DNA of 64,000 bases from Ziziphus jujuba (GCF_031755915.1 NC_083386.1:4681001-4745000); one strand, 5' to 3'. Counted from the first letter of the stretch, positions 10,675-23,155 are shown. Numbers and translations: made by a program. The notes: a model not told the origin generated them from the letters alone.

Positions 10675-13526
10675 TGTCAGGACCCGTCCAGAATTCCTTC
10701 CCCGGAACCCTAGACAAGCCCTGATCCCAGGGAAATACCATCGAACCTTCCAACGGAAAATCCGGCAGCACCTCCCCTAAGGGTAGGACTTACCAAAAAT
10801 TACCTGCACTGAAAACACACTTCGAAAATTCATCCCCTTATTCCTCTCACATTACTATAATTTGATTCCACAAATTTACAGCACTTCAAAATATAACAGC
10901 AACTCAGTGCATAACGAACAACTACATGTCCAATACAGTATACAGAGCATTATACAAATAAATGTGGAATTTATACAATGACAGATACGAAAACAATACA
11001 AGATGAAGAGGAAAAAGGGAATAAATACTTCTTGGATTTCGGCAACGAACTGAGACGTCGGGCTCGCCCCGGATAATCAACGTCTCCAACCTGGACCTAG
11101 GGGAACGGAATTTAAGAGTGTGAGATGCTAATCATCTCAGTGAGTGACCCTATCTACTGTACACCTTTAATATTAATAATATACCAAATAAAGGGATTTA
11201 ATTAATCAATACCGAACAATTAAATAAATAAACAAATAAACAATTGAGGTAACAATTTCTCTCAAAACCCTCACTATTCACTCCGTTGGAAATGTTCCCC
11301 TTTTAAAACATTTTCACAAAACCCGATATTCGTACTTCCCGAAAACCAAGGGACCAAATAATTTAATAAACAACAAATAAATAAATAAATACCCCAAATA
11401 TAAATAAACTGCAATAAATTATAATAAATAATTTTGTACTCTTTGGGGTTTGAAATTTCTATCCGAAAAATTTGTACTTGACGCACCACACCATATACCA
11501 GTGATGCCCTCTGATACCCAGCGTCCTAAGCACCGACTGGCGGGGAGATTAAAGAGAGAAACTTGCAAACGGCACTTCGGCGTCCCGACAGTACCGTTGC
11601 TGAAACCATCATCCCGGCCAAGGAGGGGGGCGGCTGTGGCCAATAACAAACTTGCCTGCCCACGGTCCAATGGCAACTCACGGGTGAAATAATAATACTT
11701 GCGCGCTGAACCACATATACATATACCAGAACACCAATACTGTGTGAATGCGTTTAAATTAATTATTAAACCAACCGTACCGTTTTCCAAAATTACCGTG
11801 GGAAATATACCAAATTTTCACACTTACCATCCCACATATTTTTATTTAACAAACCGATACGAAAACATCGATAACCAATAAAACCATAATTTTTCTCGTA
11901 ATACGAGGTTCAACAATTCAAATACCGCGGGCATAATTTATAAAATTAAACCACCAATTTGAACAAATAATTTTCTTAAAATATTCAAACCAATTATGCC
12001 CAAAAATAATATAAAATCCAAACACAACGAATTACTGAAAATACTTGCTCATGTGTAATAAATACCATTTAATCACAATAAAATAATAATCGGGAATTTC
12101 TAATGACCCTAAAATTCCATTTAGCACCAAAGGGGTAAATATATATATATAAAATAATATTTTCCCGATTATATTTAAAATACGCCACATGAGCACCAAT
12201 TACAGATATCAATTTAATACCACATAAATACAATTAATTACCCCAAAAACATTTTCAAAGGTGGGTCACTCACCTGGAGCACGCAATTAACCTAAGATCC
12301 ACCATGGGATCAATTCCACGACTCACCGGTGCTCCTAGAACACAATTCACACACAGCCAAATAAATTAATATTTTATTCAGGTAAATAATACCCGGTACC
12401 CGGGGGGTCAAACACAAACGTTATCTAAAATAGTCGAATAATATACCGAATCGAAGCTTGAGCGACGAGGATTACAAATCCGGTCTCCATCGACCCCAAT
12501 TCCACCGGAGGTGGCCGAAATTTGGCCGGAAAGCTTCGACCGGGATTCAATTCCTCGTATCTCGCAACCCGCTTCGAATTTTGGAGATTGGAGGCCATAT
12601 TTGGACTTAGAGGACCCAAAATAGGGGGAGAGGGATGGCAATTTGGACTGGGCTGGCCGGAAACGGCGAGAATCGCCGAAAAAATTTCAACCCACCGCCG
12701 CGACTTCACCGGCCCGATTTGGGCGCGTCACTGGCCGGCCGGTCACCAAATTTGGCTGGTGAGCTCGCCGGCGTGTGGGCTTGGACAGTGGCCGGCGCGT
12801 GTGGGCAATGGGTGGCCGGAAAAGATAAACACGAGAGAGAGAGAGAGAGACGGCGGAGGAAGAAAAATGGAGAAGGAAGAAGAAGAAGAAGAAGAAGAAG
12901 AAGGAAGAAGAAAAGGATCGGGGCTGGGTCCCCTTTTTTCCCACGTGGGGAAAAGAAAAAAAAGAAAAAAAGAAAAAGAAAAAGAAATAAAATAAATAAA
13001 ATAAAAATAATTTAATTAAATAATATTATTATATAAAATAATAGGGTATTACGCATGGTTGACATGTGGCATCTCCACATGGTGACACATGGTCACATTT
13101 ATTAAGTCACACGTGGCACATCGTTACACGTTTAAAAAGAATATTAAAATAACACAGTATTTGAAAAACTCTACAGGTCCATAACTTTCAAACCACATGT
13201 CCAAATCAGACGTGCCGCTAGTCTATGGTCTCGTATCGACGAGCACTTTACAACCATGCATGAGTCAAAGCTCAACTTTACATGAATAAAAAGTCAACTC
13301 CAGCACCCCTTGGACAGTTTGGACCTCAACTTGTTTTGCTCATAACTTTCAAACCGTAGCTCCATTTTCAACGTGCTACTAGTCTACGAACTCGTGCCAA
13401 CGTGTACTTCGTAACGGTACCTCAGTCAACCTAGAATTCCAATCGGGTCAAAAAGTCAACTTTTGACCCCTTGGGTCAACGGTCAACGTGCAAAAATTTC
13501 GACATGGTTCGGGACGGGGTGTTACA
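10675..13526 (-). repeat. LTR unit C2 (complete, 2,852 bases)
   Basis: Both family termini are present (TGTCAGGACCCGTCC at the left, ACGGGGTGTTACA at the right). The flanking bases differ: CCCGT on the left and GGTAG on the right. There is therefore no target duplication around this unit, as expected if it is the product of recombination between two copies rather than a simple insertion. Short tracts include (GA)n near 12834 and (GAA)n near 12876-12902. Confidence 0.85.
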
Positions 13527-16313
13527 GGTAGGACTTACCAAAAATTACCTGCACTAAAAACACACTTCTATAATCGTCCCCTTATTCCTCCCACATTACT
13601 ACAAATCGATTCCACAAATTTACAGCACTTCAAAGAATAGTAAATCAGTGCATAAATAATAACTACACGTCCAATACAGTATACAGAGCATTCTACAATA
13701 AATGTGGAATTAATTCCATGACAGATAAGAAGCAATACAAGATAGAGAGGAAAAGGGAAGAAATACTTCTTAAACTTTCGGCAACGAACTGAGACGTTGG
13801 GCTCGCCCCGGACAATCAACGTCTCCAACCTGGACCTAGGGTAACAGAATTTAAAAATGTGAGATGCTAATCATCTCAGTGAGTGACCTTATCTACTGAA
13901 CACCTTTGATATTGATAATATAACAAATAAAGGGATTTAATTAGTACCAGTAATTAAATAGATAAATAAATAATAAACAATTGAAGTAATATTTTCTCTC
14001 AAAACCCTCACTATTCACTCCGTTGGAAATGTTTCCCTTTTAAAACATTTTCACAAAACCCGATACTCGTACTTCCCGAAAACCAAGGGATCAAATAATT
14101 TAATAAACAACAAATAAATAATTTAATACCCCAAATATAAATAAAGTGTAATAAATTATAATAAATAATTTTTGGTACTCTTTGGGGTTTGAAATTTCTT
14201 TATTCGAAAATTTACACTTGACGCACCACACCATATACCAGTGGTGCCCTCCGATATCCATCGTCCCGAGCACCGACTGGCGGGGAGATTAAAGAGAGAA
14301 ACTTGCAAACGGCACTTCGGCGTCCCGACAGTACTGCTGCTGAAACCGTCATCCCGACCAAGGGAGGGGCAGCTGTGGCCAATATCAAACTTGCCTGCCC
14401 ACGGTCCAATGGCAACCACGGGAGACATAATACTTGCACGCTAAACCACATCATACTTGCGCGCTAAACCACGTGTACATACACCAGAACACCAATACTG
14501 TATGAGTGCGTCTAAAATAATTATTAAATCAACCGTACCGTTCTTTCCAAAATTACCGTGGGAAATATACCCAATTTTCACAAATACCATCCCACATATT
14601 TTCATTTAACAACCCGGTACGAAAACATCGATAACCAATAAACAATAATTTTTCTCGTAATACGATGTTCCACAAATAAAATACCATGGGCATAATTATA
14701 GAATTAAACCACCAATTTAAACAAATATTTTCATAAAATAATCAAACCAATTATGCCCAAAAATAATGCTTAAAATCACGTACGATTATTACTGAAATAT
14801 ACTTGGCTTATGCATAATAAATACCATTTAATCACCATAAAATAATAATCGGGAATTTCTTAATGACCCCAAAATTCCATTTAGCACCAATGAGTAATTA
14901 TATATATAAAATAATATTTTTCCCGATTATATTTAAAATACGCCACATGAGCATAAATTCCAGATATCAAATAAATACCAAATAAATATAATAAATTGCC
15001 CAAAATATTTTTAAAGGTGGGTCACTCACCTGGAGCACGCAATTAATCCAAGATCCACCATGGGATCAATTCCATGACTCACCCGTGCTCCTAGAACAAA
15101 ATTCACACACAGTCAAATAAATTAATATTTTATTCGGATAAATAATACCCTGTACCCGGGGGGTCAAACACAAACGTTAACCAAAATGGTCGAATAATAT
15201 ACCGAATCGAAGCTTGTGGAACGAGGATCGTATTTTCCGGTCTCCATCGACCCCAATTCCGCCAACGGTGGCCGGAATTTGGCCGGAAAGTTTCGGCCGG
15301 TCTTGATTCCTTCGCATCTCACAAACCGCTTCGAATTTTGGAATTTGGAGGCCATATTTGTACTCAGAGGACCCAAAATAGAGGGAGAGGGGTGGCAATT
15401 TGGACTGGGCTGGCCGGAAAAGGCGAGAATCTCCGAAAAAAATTTCAACCCGCCGCCGCGACTTCACCGGCCTGATCTGGGCGCGTCGCCAGCCGGCCGG
15501 TCGCCAAATTTGGCTGGTGAGCTCACTGGCGGCTGGGCTACGTCTATGGCCGACGCGTGTGGGCAATGGGTGGCCGGAAAAGATAAACACGGGAGAGAGA
15601 GAGAGAGAGACGGCCGGTGGGAGAAAATGAAGGAGAAGGAAGAAGAAGGAGGAAGAAGAAGAGAGACGGCCCCGTGGCCTTTTTCCCACGTGGGGAGAAG
15701 AAAAAAAAAAGAAAAAGAAAAAGAAAAAGAATAAAATAAAATAAAATAATTAAATAATTAAATAATGTTAAAAATAATATTAGTATATAAAATAACAATA
15801 ATAAAATAATAGAGTATTAAGCATGGTTGACATGTGACATCTCTACATGGTGACACATGGTCACATTTATTAAATCACACGTGGCACATCGTTACACGTT
15901 TAAAAATAATAATATTAAAATAATACAGTATTTGAAAAACTCTACAGGTCCATAACTTTCAAACCACATGTCCAAATCGAACGTGCTGCTAGTCTACGGA
16001 CTCATAACGACGAGCACTTTACAACCATGCATGAGTCAAAGCTCAACTTTACATGAATAAAAAGTCAACTCCGGCACCCTTGAACAGTTTGGACCTCAAC
16101 TTGTTTTGCTCATAACTTTCAAACCGTAGCTCCGTTTTCAACGTGCTACTAGTCTACGAACTCGTGCCAACGTGTACTTCGTAACGGTACCTCAGTCAAC
16201 CTAGAATTCCAATCGGGTCAAAAAGTCAACATTTGACCCCTTCGGTCAACGATCAACAGTCAACCTCGGTCAACGTGCAAAAATTCCGACATGGTTCTGG
16301 ACGGGGTGTTACA
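13527..16313 (-). repeat. LTR unit C3 (lacks about 107 bases at its 3' end)
   Basis: It starts inside the LTR at 'ggtaggacttacc' and runs to the family 5' terminus, TGTAACACCCCGTCC on the minus strand, at 16313. It shares with C1 the spelling 'attctacaataaatgtgg ...' and the doubled 'acttgcgcgctaaacc' segment that C2 lacks. Confidence 0.83.
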
Positions 16314-16318
16314 GGTAT

Positions 16319-18798
16319 TGCTTGTAAAGAAGGCTGATGGAAGTTGGAGATTCTGCGTTGATTATCGGGCTCTCAATGACATTACTATCAAAGATAAGTA
16401 TCCGATACCAGTAATTGATGAGTTGTTGGATGAACTTAATGGTGCATGATATTTCTCAAAATTGGATTTAGGATCAGGATATCATCGAATACGGGTGTGA
16501 GAGGAGGATGTTCACAAGACTGCTTTTCGGACCCATGAAGGCCACTATGAATTCGTGGTGATGCTGTTTGGGTTGACAAACGCTCCTGCCACATTCCATA
16601 GTTTGATGAATGACATATTCCGTCCCTACTTACGTCATTTTATTTTGGTGTTTTTTGATGACATCTTGGTCTATAGCAGAAATTGGAAGGATCATCTTAA
16701 ACATTTATGATGTGTACTTGGAATATTATTTGACAATCAACTATACACCAAGGCAACCAAATGTCAATTTGGAGTCTCACGGGTGGAATACTTGGGGCAT
16801 ATAATTACTCAAGAAGGAGTTAGTGTGGACCCATCAAAGACAGAAGTCATCAAGAAATGGCCGACTCCCACAACTGCTAGAGACGTGCCAGGATTTTTGG
16901 GGCTGGCTGGTTATTATAGAAAGTTTATAAGGGATTTCGGAGGTATAGCAGCACCATTAACAAAACTCCTTACACAGGAAGGATTCCATTGGACAGATGA
17001 AGCTGCAGAATCATTTGAGAAATTGAAAGAAGTTCTCACCACTCCACCGGTGTTACAACTTCCAGATTTCTCTCAATCTTTTGTGGTGGAGAGTGATGCA
17101 TCTGGAGTTGGACTAGGAGCAATATTGACACAAAACAATAGGCCAATAGCCTTTTTCAGTGAAGCACTTAAGGGATCTGCCTTGTCTCTATCCACATATG
17201 AGAGAGAAATGTTAGCGATAGTGAAGGCAATCCGAAAGTGGCGGCTATATCTGATGGGAAAGCCCTTTGTGATACGGACAGATCAGCGAAGTCTAAAATA
17301 TTTAATGGAGCAACGTATCACTACTCCAGCACAAACACGGTGGTTGCCTAAAATTATGGGGTACGACTACTCAATCCAATACAAACGAAGGCAAGAAAAT
17401 CAGGGGGCCGATGCATTGTCACGTGTTGGAGAAATTTGCTGCCAAGCCATCTCATTACCGAATCCTAATTGGTGGAAAGATCTTCAGCAAGAAGTTCAAC
17501 AAGACTCGTATTACAAAGAGCTTCATAATTCTACTCCAACGCAACCTTATCTATTTCGAGATGGAGTCTGGATCCATAAAGATAGGGTCTGCTTGAGCCT
17601 AACTTCGCATCTAATACCTAAAATCTTGTCAGAAGCTCATTCTACTTCTATAGGTGGCCATTTCGGGTATCACAAAACTCTCAGCAGAGTTAAGAAAGAC
17701 TTTATTTGGCCAAAGATGCGAGCTATGATCAAAGAATACATTAAGGAATGTCCAACGTGTCAACAATGCAAAGCTGAATGTGTTAAAGCTGCTGGTCTCC
17801 TGCAACCACTGTCCATTCCAGCCAAGATTTGGACCGAAGTCTCCATGGATTTTATTGAAGGGTTGCCTTTTTCTCGAGGCTATTCTGTGGTTATGGTGGT
17901 GGTCGACCGATTAACAAAATATGCACATTTTGTTCCCTTGAAACACCCCTACACAGCCACAATGGTGGCAAAAGCGTTTATTGAATATATTGTGAAGCTG
18001 CATGGCATTCCTTCTTCTATTGTTAGTGACAGAGACAGGGTCTTCACAAGCCTCTTTTGGAAAACATTGTTCCAATTACAGGGAACAACTCTTCGAATGA
18101 GTTCTAGTTACCATCCTCAGACAGACGGGCAAGTTGTGAATCGCACTTTAGAGCAATATCTTCGTTGCTTTGCTGGAGAACAGCCTACGAAGTGGATTGA
18201 TTGGCTTCCATGGGCTGAATACAGTTATAATACCTCTACCCATACGGCAACTAAGATTTCCCCTTTTGAAGCAATTTATGGTGTTCCACCCCCATCACTA
18301 CTTTCTTATGTGCCAGGCACCACTAAAGTACATGTTGTGGATGAAATCCTTCGAGACAGAGACCAAATTTTGAAAGAATTACATCAGAACTTAATAATTG
18401 CTCGGGACCTGATGAAAACAAAAGCAGACCAAAATCGTAGGGAGGTAATTTTTGATATTGGTGATTTTATCTTTCTGAAATTGCAACCGTATCGACAAAG
18501 ATCAGTTGCATTCCGTCGATCTCTCAAATTGTCACCGAGGTTTTTTGGGCCTTACCGGATCAAAGAACGTATTGGACCAGCGGCCTACCGTTTGGAGCTA
18601 CCCCCAGGAGCTTCTATTCATGATGTTTTTCACGTAAGCTTGCTGAAGAAACATGTGGGACAGATGCCGAACTCTACTCCGCTCCTGCCACCAACAACTG
18701 AAGAAGCAACAATTTTACCTCAACCTCAAGCTATATTGGATAGTCGAGTTACTCAACATGGGAAATATCGACCAAAAACAGAAGTTCTAGTTCAGTGA
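16319..18798 (+). pseudogene. pol: pol, reverse transcriptase, RNase H, integrase (gypsy host element)
   Basis: The frame continues directly from 9105 (PV | [20 protein letters not shown]). Reverse transcriptase has the metal-binding motif [10 protein letters not shown]. RNase H shows VVESDASGVGLGAILTQ and the conserved TDQ...L motif. Integrase has an HHCC finger (GYHKTL ... CPTCQQC) and catalytic aspartates in SMDFIEGLP and VSDRDRVF. Three TGA codons (16447-16449, 16498-16500, 16708-16710) interrupt reverse transcriptase; each can be explained by a C to T or G to A change. The integrase motif YHPQTDGQ is followed directly by VVNRTLEQY: two codons usual in the family, one of them the catalytic glutamate, are missing between 18132 and 18133. 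A chromodomain-like tail (PADATWE) lies in another frame past the stop at 18796-18798. From 16783 to 18798 the frame is open. Confidence 0.93.
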
Positions 18799-18888
18799 CG
18801 GTACCACACCTGCTGATGCCACATGGGAGAATGTTCGAAGGTTCACGAATCTTTATCCAAACTTTATCCTTGCGGACAAGGAAACAGT
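18796..18888 (+). pseudogene. Frameshifted chromodomain-type tail of pol
   Basis: After the stop at 18796, a different frame reads TTPADATWENVRRFTNLYP..., the C-terminal chromodomain motif found in chromovirus integrases, which in relatives follows 'LVQW'. A two-base loss just before it would explain the change of frame. In the family this tail is thought to guide integration to particular chromatin. Confidence 0.7.
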
Positions 18889-18901
18889 CAGGGGGAGGGA
18901 A
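18889..18901 (+). other. Polypurine tract of the gypsy element
   Basis: A purine run (CAGGGGGAGGGAA) lies directly before the TG of the 3' LTR, in the place where plus-strand synthesis is primed. Confidence 0.85.
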
Positions 18902-19233
18902 TGATAGGGTCCCACTCATCGTGCACCATGTAAATGCTCTTTCCCAGGCATGTTTCCACGTGTGGCCATGCATGACCCATGCAAACCACATGGGTTTAAC
19001 GTGTCCATAGCTGCTGAAGTGGAGGGGATTTACGTGTCCACAGCAGTTGTAGTGAAGGATAACCGTAGCAAGTTAGGAGCAGTTAGCACATATATATGTA
19101 TTAAGGAGATGTAATTATGGGGGGTTATGAATGAGAAATTTACGTTCTTTTCCTTTTCCTTTCTTTCTTTATTTCTTCATTTTTCTCCTCTGTTGTACTC
19201 TGTTTTGCCATATCTTGAGCAGAGCACATATCA
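18902..19233 (+). repeat. 3' LTR of the gypsy element (332 bases)
   Basis: It has TG...CA termini and matches the 5' LTR apart from six substitutions and the single, not doubled, 24-base unit. It is followed by the target duplication CATTC (19234-19238). Confidence 0.95.
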
Positions 19234-19238
19234 CATTC

Positions 19239-22148
19239 ATATTTTGTAAAAAGAAAGAATGAATATAAATGCTGAATTGTAGTACATCACTTTATTCACT
19301 GTATAAAAAAAAGAGGAAGGGCTGTGTTTTCTATCGCTTTTTTTTTTTTTTTTTTTTAAAAAAGGTTGCCAACGCACTGTTTCATTAAAAGAAATGAATG
19401 TGTTTTTTTTTTTTTTTTTTCTTCTTTAAAAGGATGAAAATGAATGTTAACGTCCGTGAGAATATCTCTCCATGTGGTGCAGACTTTCTCTTTCTATAGC
19501 AACCCAAGAATGGAAATCTCTCCACGTGGTGCGGACTTTTTCTTTTTATAGCATTCCTTTGTGTGTGTGTGTGTGTGTTTGTGTGTGTGTAAAATCATTT
19601 CCATGTTTAAATTTGCATATATTTCTATAAGTTGAAAATAACAAACGCGGGACCTGGCACTTTTTTACATGGTAGTTACAAAATTTTCAAAACTCAATTA
19701 ACCGTCTTGAATTAGATTTTTTTTTTTTTTTTGACAAATTAACAAGAATATTCTGCTTAATTTTTCGATATTTGAAATAAATCAATGATTAAGGCAATAA
19801 TTTTAGGCGGTTGGGAAATTTTGAAGAAATCAAAAGGTTCAAAGTTTGATTGGGTAGAATAAATCAGCCAGAAATTGTGCCAAATACATTTAAGACAAAT
19901 TAAATGTGGATGATGATGGTTAATTGACCATGTGGTTTGTAAAGTACAAAACCCAGAAGGAGAAAGCAAATGGGGGTGATTGGATACGCTGAGAAAATTG
20001 TTTCACAAAATCCAATTAAAACCTAAAAGTCAATGTCACGAAAGAGTCTTTTATGCTGCTGGTGCAGGTGATGCCCACTGCCTTTAATCCAAATCTAAAA
20101 CCAAATCCAACCGCCCAAGCAACTGAGGCTGAAAGGTTTCTATGTCTTAAAATGTCCAAAAAGTGAGGCTTGGTGGATTCTTTTCTAGTTGGATTCACAT
20201 TGCTTTTTCCACCATTAGGTGCTTGGTCAACCTTCACCCGCACCAGCACCTATCATTGCAGCTCATCTTTCTCTATCTTTTTTTATTTTTAATTTTTTTT
20301 AAAATTTATTGTTAATAAAATGATTAAGCTATTTTTCATCAAAATTATAACAGCCATTAATGTGGAGGACTCTCATTTTAGAAATTATCAAATACATGAA
20401 CGTTATTCTTAAAAAAATTGTTCACTATTGCATTTGGGAATTCTTTAATCAGTTTCATATTTTTTAATTACATTTATTATAATATTTCCCTATACAATTT
20501 TTTTTTTTTTTAATTGGTGAATATTTCCATGTACAGGTTGGATGATAATATAAACTCGAATATCTAATATCATATTTCCTTGTTCTTTCAAATCTTCAAA
20601 AGCCATCATTATTCTAAATTCAAATAATTTATATATCCAAACAAAACTTATCAAAATTTAAGAAATAGAAAAAACTGCTATTGTTTGAGTTTGATATACA
20701 TAGGTAAACCAACTTCCCAACCATTAATGCAATAAATTAATGCAATTCATGGTGTTAAGATTATTTCAATTTTATTTATTTATTTATTTTTGTGTCATCA
20801 AGAAAGGTAATAAACTTACAGATTAAAGAAATTCAAAAAAATGTGACCACTTCAAGTACAGCCTTTTTTTATCACTTTCTGTGGGACAATTAGATAGACA
20901 TAATGTAAATCTTTTTAAATAGGACAAAAGCATACCGATTTAGACTGAACACCTAAAAACATATGACCAGAATACATGTAACACAGAACATGATTTAATA
21001 CACATAATACTAAAAAAAAATAAAATAAAAAATCCAACAGCTCGCGAAGAATGAGCGAGTCACACACAAAATCACAAGCTCAGCCAAAAAAACAAACTCA
21101 TAAATTTGACCGTCTTTTTCTGTTTAGCATACGCATATAAGGACACTGCTTTTTTTCTCAAAGAAACGAAGATTTTGAGCTTCACAATAAATTTTGGGGT
21201 TAGGCATGTCCTCCATAATATCATAAACCATATTATATATCTTAATAAAACATTTAACGCGGTATGAAAATTTTCGTGCTCAACTTCATGCATTAAAACA
21301 TGCAATCAAATTTCTAACTGAAAATCGCAATTCCAAAAAAATTGCATATAGAATTGGACTCCAGTGTTTGGAAAGAGGCTAGTGCAAAGATATAGAATGC
21401 TTCAGAAACCACAGAGGAGTGCAACTTAGAAGAAGACCAAGTGTAATTCTTGTTATAAAGGAGACCATTTTTTTTTTTTTTTTTTTTTTGGGGGGGTGAA
21501 TTGTTACAAAGAAGACCTTTTGTGACCTAAATAAGGAAAATATCATGAAAAAGTTGTACTAAACTTAGAATGATTGGAGTTCGAGAGTCAAGAACAATCT
21601 GTAGTAGTTAAACTAAAAAAAGAGATGACAAAATATTGAGCACCAAATGTACTAATAAGAACCTCAGAAGCTATGAAGGAATTAAAAGGTCCAACTAAAG
21701 GACAAGGAATGGATGAAAGTAGGACATATTCAAGTACAGAGCTATAGTAAATTTGAATTATGCTCCTAGAAAACTACCTCATAAGTTCACATATTAAGAA
21801 AACTCAAGAAAAGTATATTGTAAGCAATTTTGCTTACAATAATTTAGACCCTTCCACTTTCTGTTAATTAATTGTACTTAATTAGTTAGTAGGGATTAAA
21901 ATCGGGCAACTTCATGCTCTGTTCAACAAAAATGACATTAAGCAATGTGATCAGATAGCAATTATGAGAGGATCACTAAAAATTTGTGGAAGAAAAACCA
22001 AAGTCACAACCAGAAATTGCCAATGAAAAAGTAATGAATCATTTCCACATATATCAAAGAACATCCTAACTTCAATATGTACATCATCGATCTTCATAAC
22101 TCTTCAAGATCAAACATGTATACTTATATATCTATAAAAACAAATACA

Positions 22149-22183
<35 letters not shown>

Positions 22184-22192
22184 ACACCCAAT
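19239..22192. other. AT-rich intergenic DNA, no gene seen
   Basis: There are several long T runs (about 19340-19358, 19406-19420, 21471-21489), a (GT)n tract at about 19560-19590, and a long A run at about 22149-22182 next to the end of the ARM gene. Short open frames here have no protein-like character that I recognise. It includes the probable 3' flank of the minus-strand ARM-repeat gene. Confidence 0.6.
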
Positions 22193-23155
22193 TCAAGAAG
22201 ATCGGTTTAGTGAATCAAACCCGGAATTATAATCGATTAGCAAATCACTACTACAATCAATCATCTTCAACAAAGCCACAGCCTTTCCTTTCCCTTTGGA
22301 ACTACCATTCTCAGCAACGTCCACAATCCCATCCACAACTTTCAAACCCATCTCTCTCACCTCCTTCCCAACCTTCTCTCCTCCACACCTCCCCAAATTC
22401 AGAAGCCCAGAAACCGCATTCTCCTTCGTCCTCAAGCTCGAACCCGTCGAAGGGTCCAGCAAATCCGCCATAACCCCAACACCTTTAGCCTTCAAGAACG
22501 CCTCCTCGCTCTCCTCGCACCCTGCGATCTGAGCCACCACCGCCGTCGCATCCTCAACGATCCCGACCCTGCCATCCTTCACAACGAGCGAGAACAGCGG
22601 CGGAACAGCTCCGAGCTCGATCAGCGAGCTCCGATTCAGAGGGTAGAGAGCGATTCCGAAGAGGGCTTTGAGAGCGTCCTTGATCGATCTTGGAGGCGAA
22701 TTGGGGGTTTTGATTATGTCGATGAGGGAGTAGATGATGTCTCGCTTAGATCCGACAATGGGCCGGAGCTCATCGGCGACGAGGAGGCTGTGGAGGGTGG
22801 CGGCGGAGGATTGGACTGCGGCAGGGGAGGTGGAGCTGCGGTGGTTACGGAGCGCGTGGGAGATGGCGTCAAGGAGTCCGCGAGTGGAGACGAGGGAGTG
22901 GCGGCTGGTGATGGAGAGGTTGAGGAGGGTGGCGGCAGCGTTCTCTTGGTCGGCGTGGGAAGAAGAGTAGAGGGTTTCGGCGAGGTAAGGGATGGCACCG
23001 GCTTCGGCTATGAGTGGTCGGCTTTGGTCGTCTTGCTTGGTGATTAGTCGCAGCTCGCTGAGCGCCGCGGCTCGGGTTTGTTCTGAGACGGAGCTCAGTT
23101 TTCCGACAAGTGTACGGATCGTACGGCGCTTAACCTCCGTGTCCATCATGTTCAT
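22193..23155 (-). CDS. ARM-repeat protein (U-box-less, PUB-ARM relative)
   Basis: A single-exon gene of 320 residues. The frame is open upstream for 42 more codons, but those are hydrophobic UTR-like sequence. I start at the ATG (23153-23155) that gives MNMMDTEVKRRTIRTLVGKL. The protein is made of helical armadillo-type repeats: LSSVSEQTRAAALSELRLIT, NAAATLLNLSI, AVQSSAATLHSLL, DALKALFGIAL, EDATAVVAQIAG, ENAVSGLLNL and GKAVALLKMI. These are typical of plant ARM proteins related to PUB E3 ligases. No U-box is present before the repeats, so ubiquitin ligase activity is not supported. A scaffold role is the family expectation, with the partner unknown. The coding part is GC-richer than its surroundings, as expected for a real exon. 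There are no breaks. It could be an ortholog of the Arabidopsis ARM-only proteins of about 320-360 residues. Confidence 0.85.
   Translation of the reverse strand: MNMMDTEVKRRTIRTLVGKLSSVSEQTRAAALSELRLITKQDDQSRPLIAEAGAIPYLAETLYSSSHADQENAAATLLNLSITSRHSLVSTRGLLDAISHALRNHRSSTSPAAVQSSAATLHSLLVADELRPIVGSKRDIIYSLIDIIKTPNSPPRSIKDALKALFGIALYPLNRSSLIELGAVPPLFSLVVKDGRVGIVEDATAVVAQIAGCEESEEAFLKAKGVGVMADLLDPSTGSSLRTKENAVSGLLNLGRCGGEKVGKEVREMGLKVVDGIVDVAENGSSKGKGKAVALLKMIDCSSDLLIDYNSGFDSLNRSS

Larger units (their letters stand above)
9106..16313 (-). mobile_element. Composite insertion C: three LTR-2.9k units in tandem
   Basis: The 7,208-base block is bounded by TG/CA termini and a perfect target duplication GGTAT (9101-9105 and 16314-16318), so it entered as one element. 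It holds a partial unit C1 (9106-10674), a full unit C2 (10675-13526) and a nearly full unit C3 (13527-16313), all minus. There is no internal coding region. C1 and C3 share private features, including a doubled 'acttgcgcgctaaaccaca' segment, so they look like the paired LTRs of one original element. C2 is more different. Confidence 0.85.
1132..19233 (+). mobile_element. Complete but inactive Ty3/gypsy chromovirus (Reina-like) with three nested insertions
   Basis: This LTR retrotransposon has TG...CA LTRs at 1132-1487 and 18902-19233, an iMet-type primer binding site just inside the 5' LTR, a purine tract before the 3' LTR, and a perfect 5-base target duplication CATTC at 1127-1131 and 19234-19238. 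The gene order gag, protease, reverse transcriptase, RNase H, integrase is that of Ty3/gypsy. After removing three nested insertions with their duplicated target bases, the element would be about 5.1 kb, usual for Reina-clade chromoviruses with about 350-base LTRs. The clade name is inferred from size, primer site and C-terminal motif, not from a tree. The coding region has stops, frameshifts and a loss in the integrase core, so it cannot be autonomous. Confidence 0.93.

Noticed and set aside
12408..13015. Overlapping frames of 77-157 codons rich in E/R/K
   Set aside because: They are LTR unit C2 sequence, driven by GAA/GA repeats; not conserved as protein in C3 (15164-15798).
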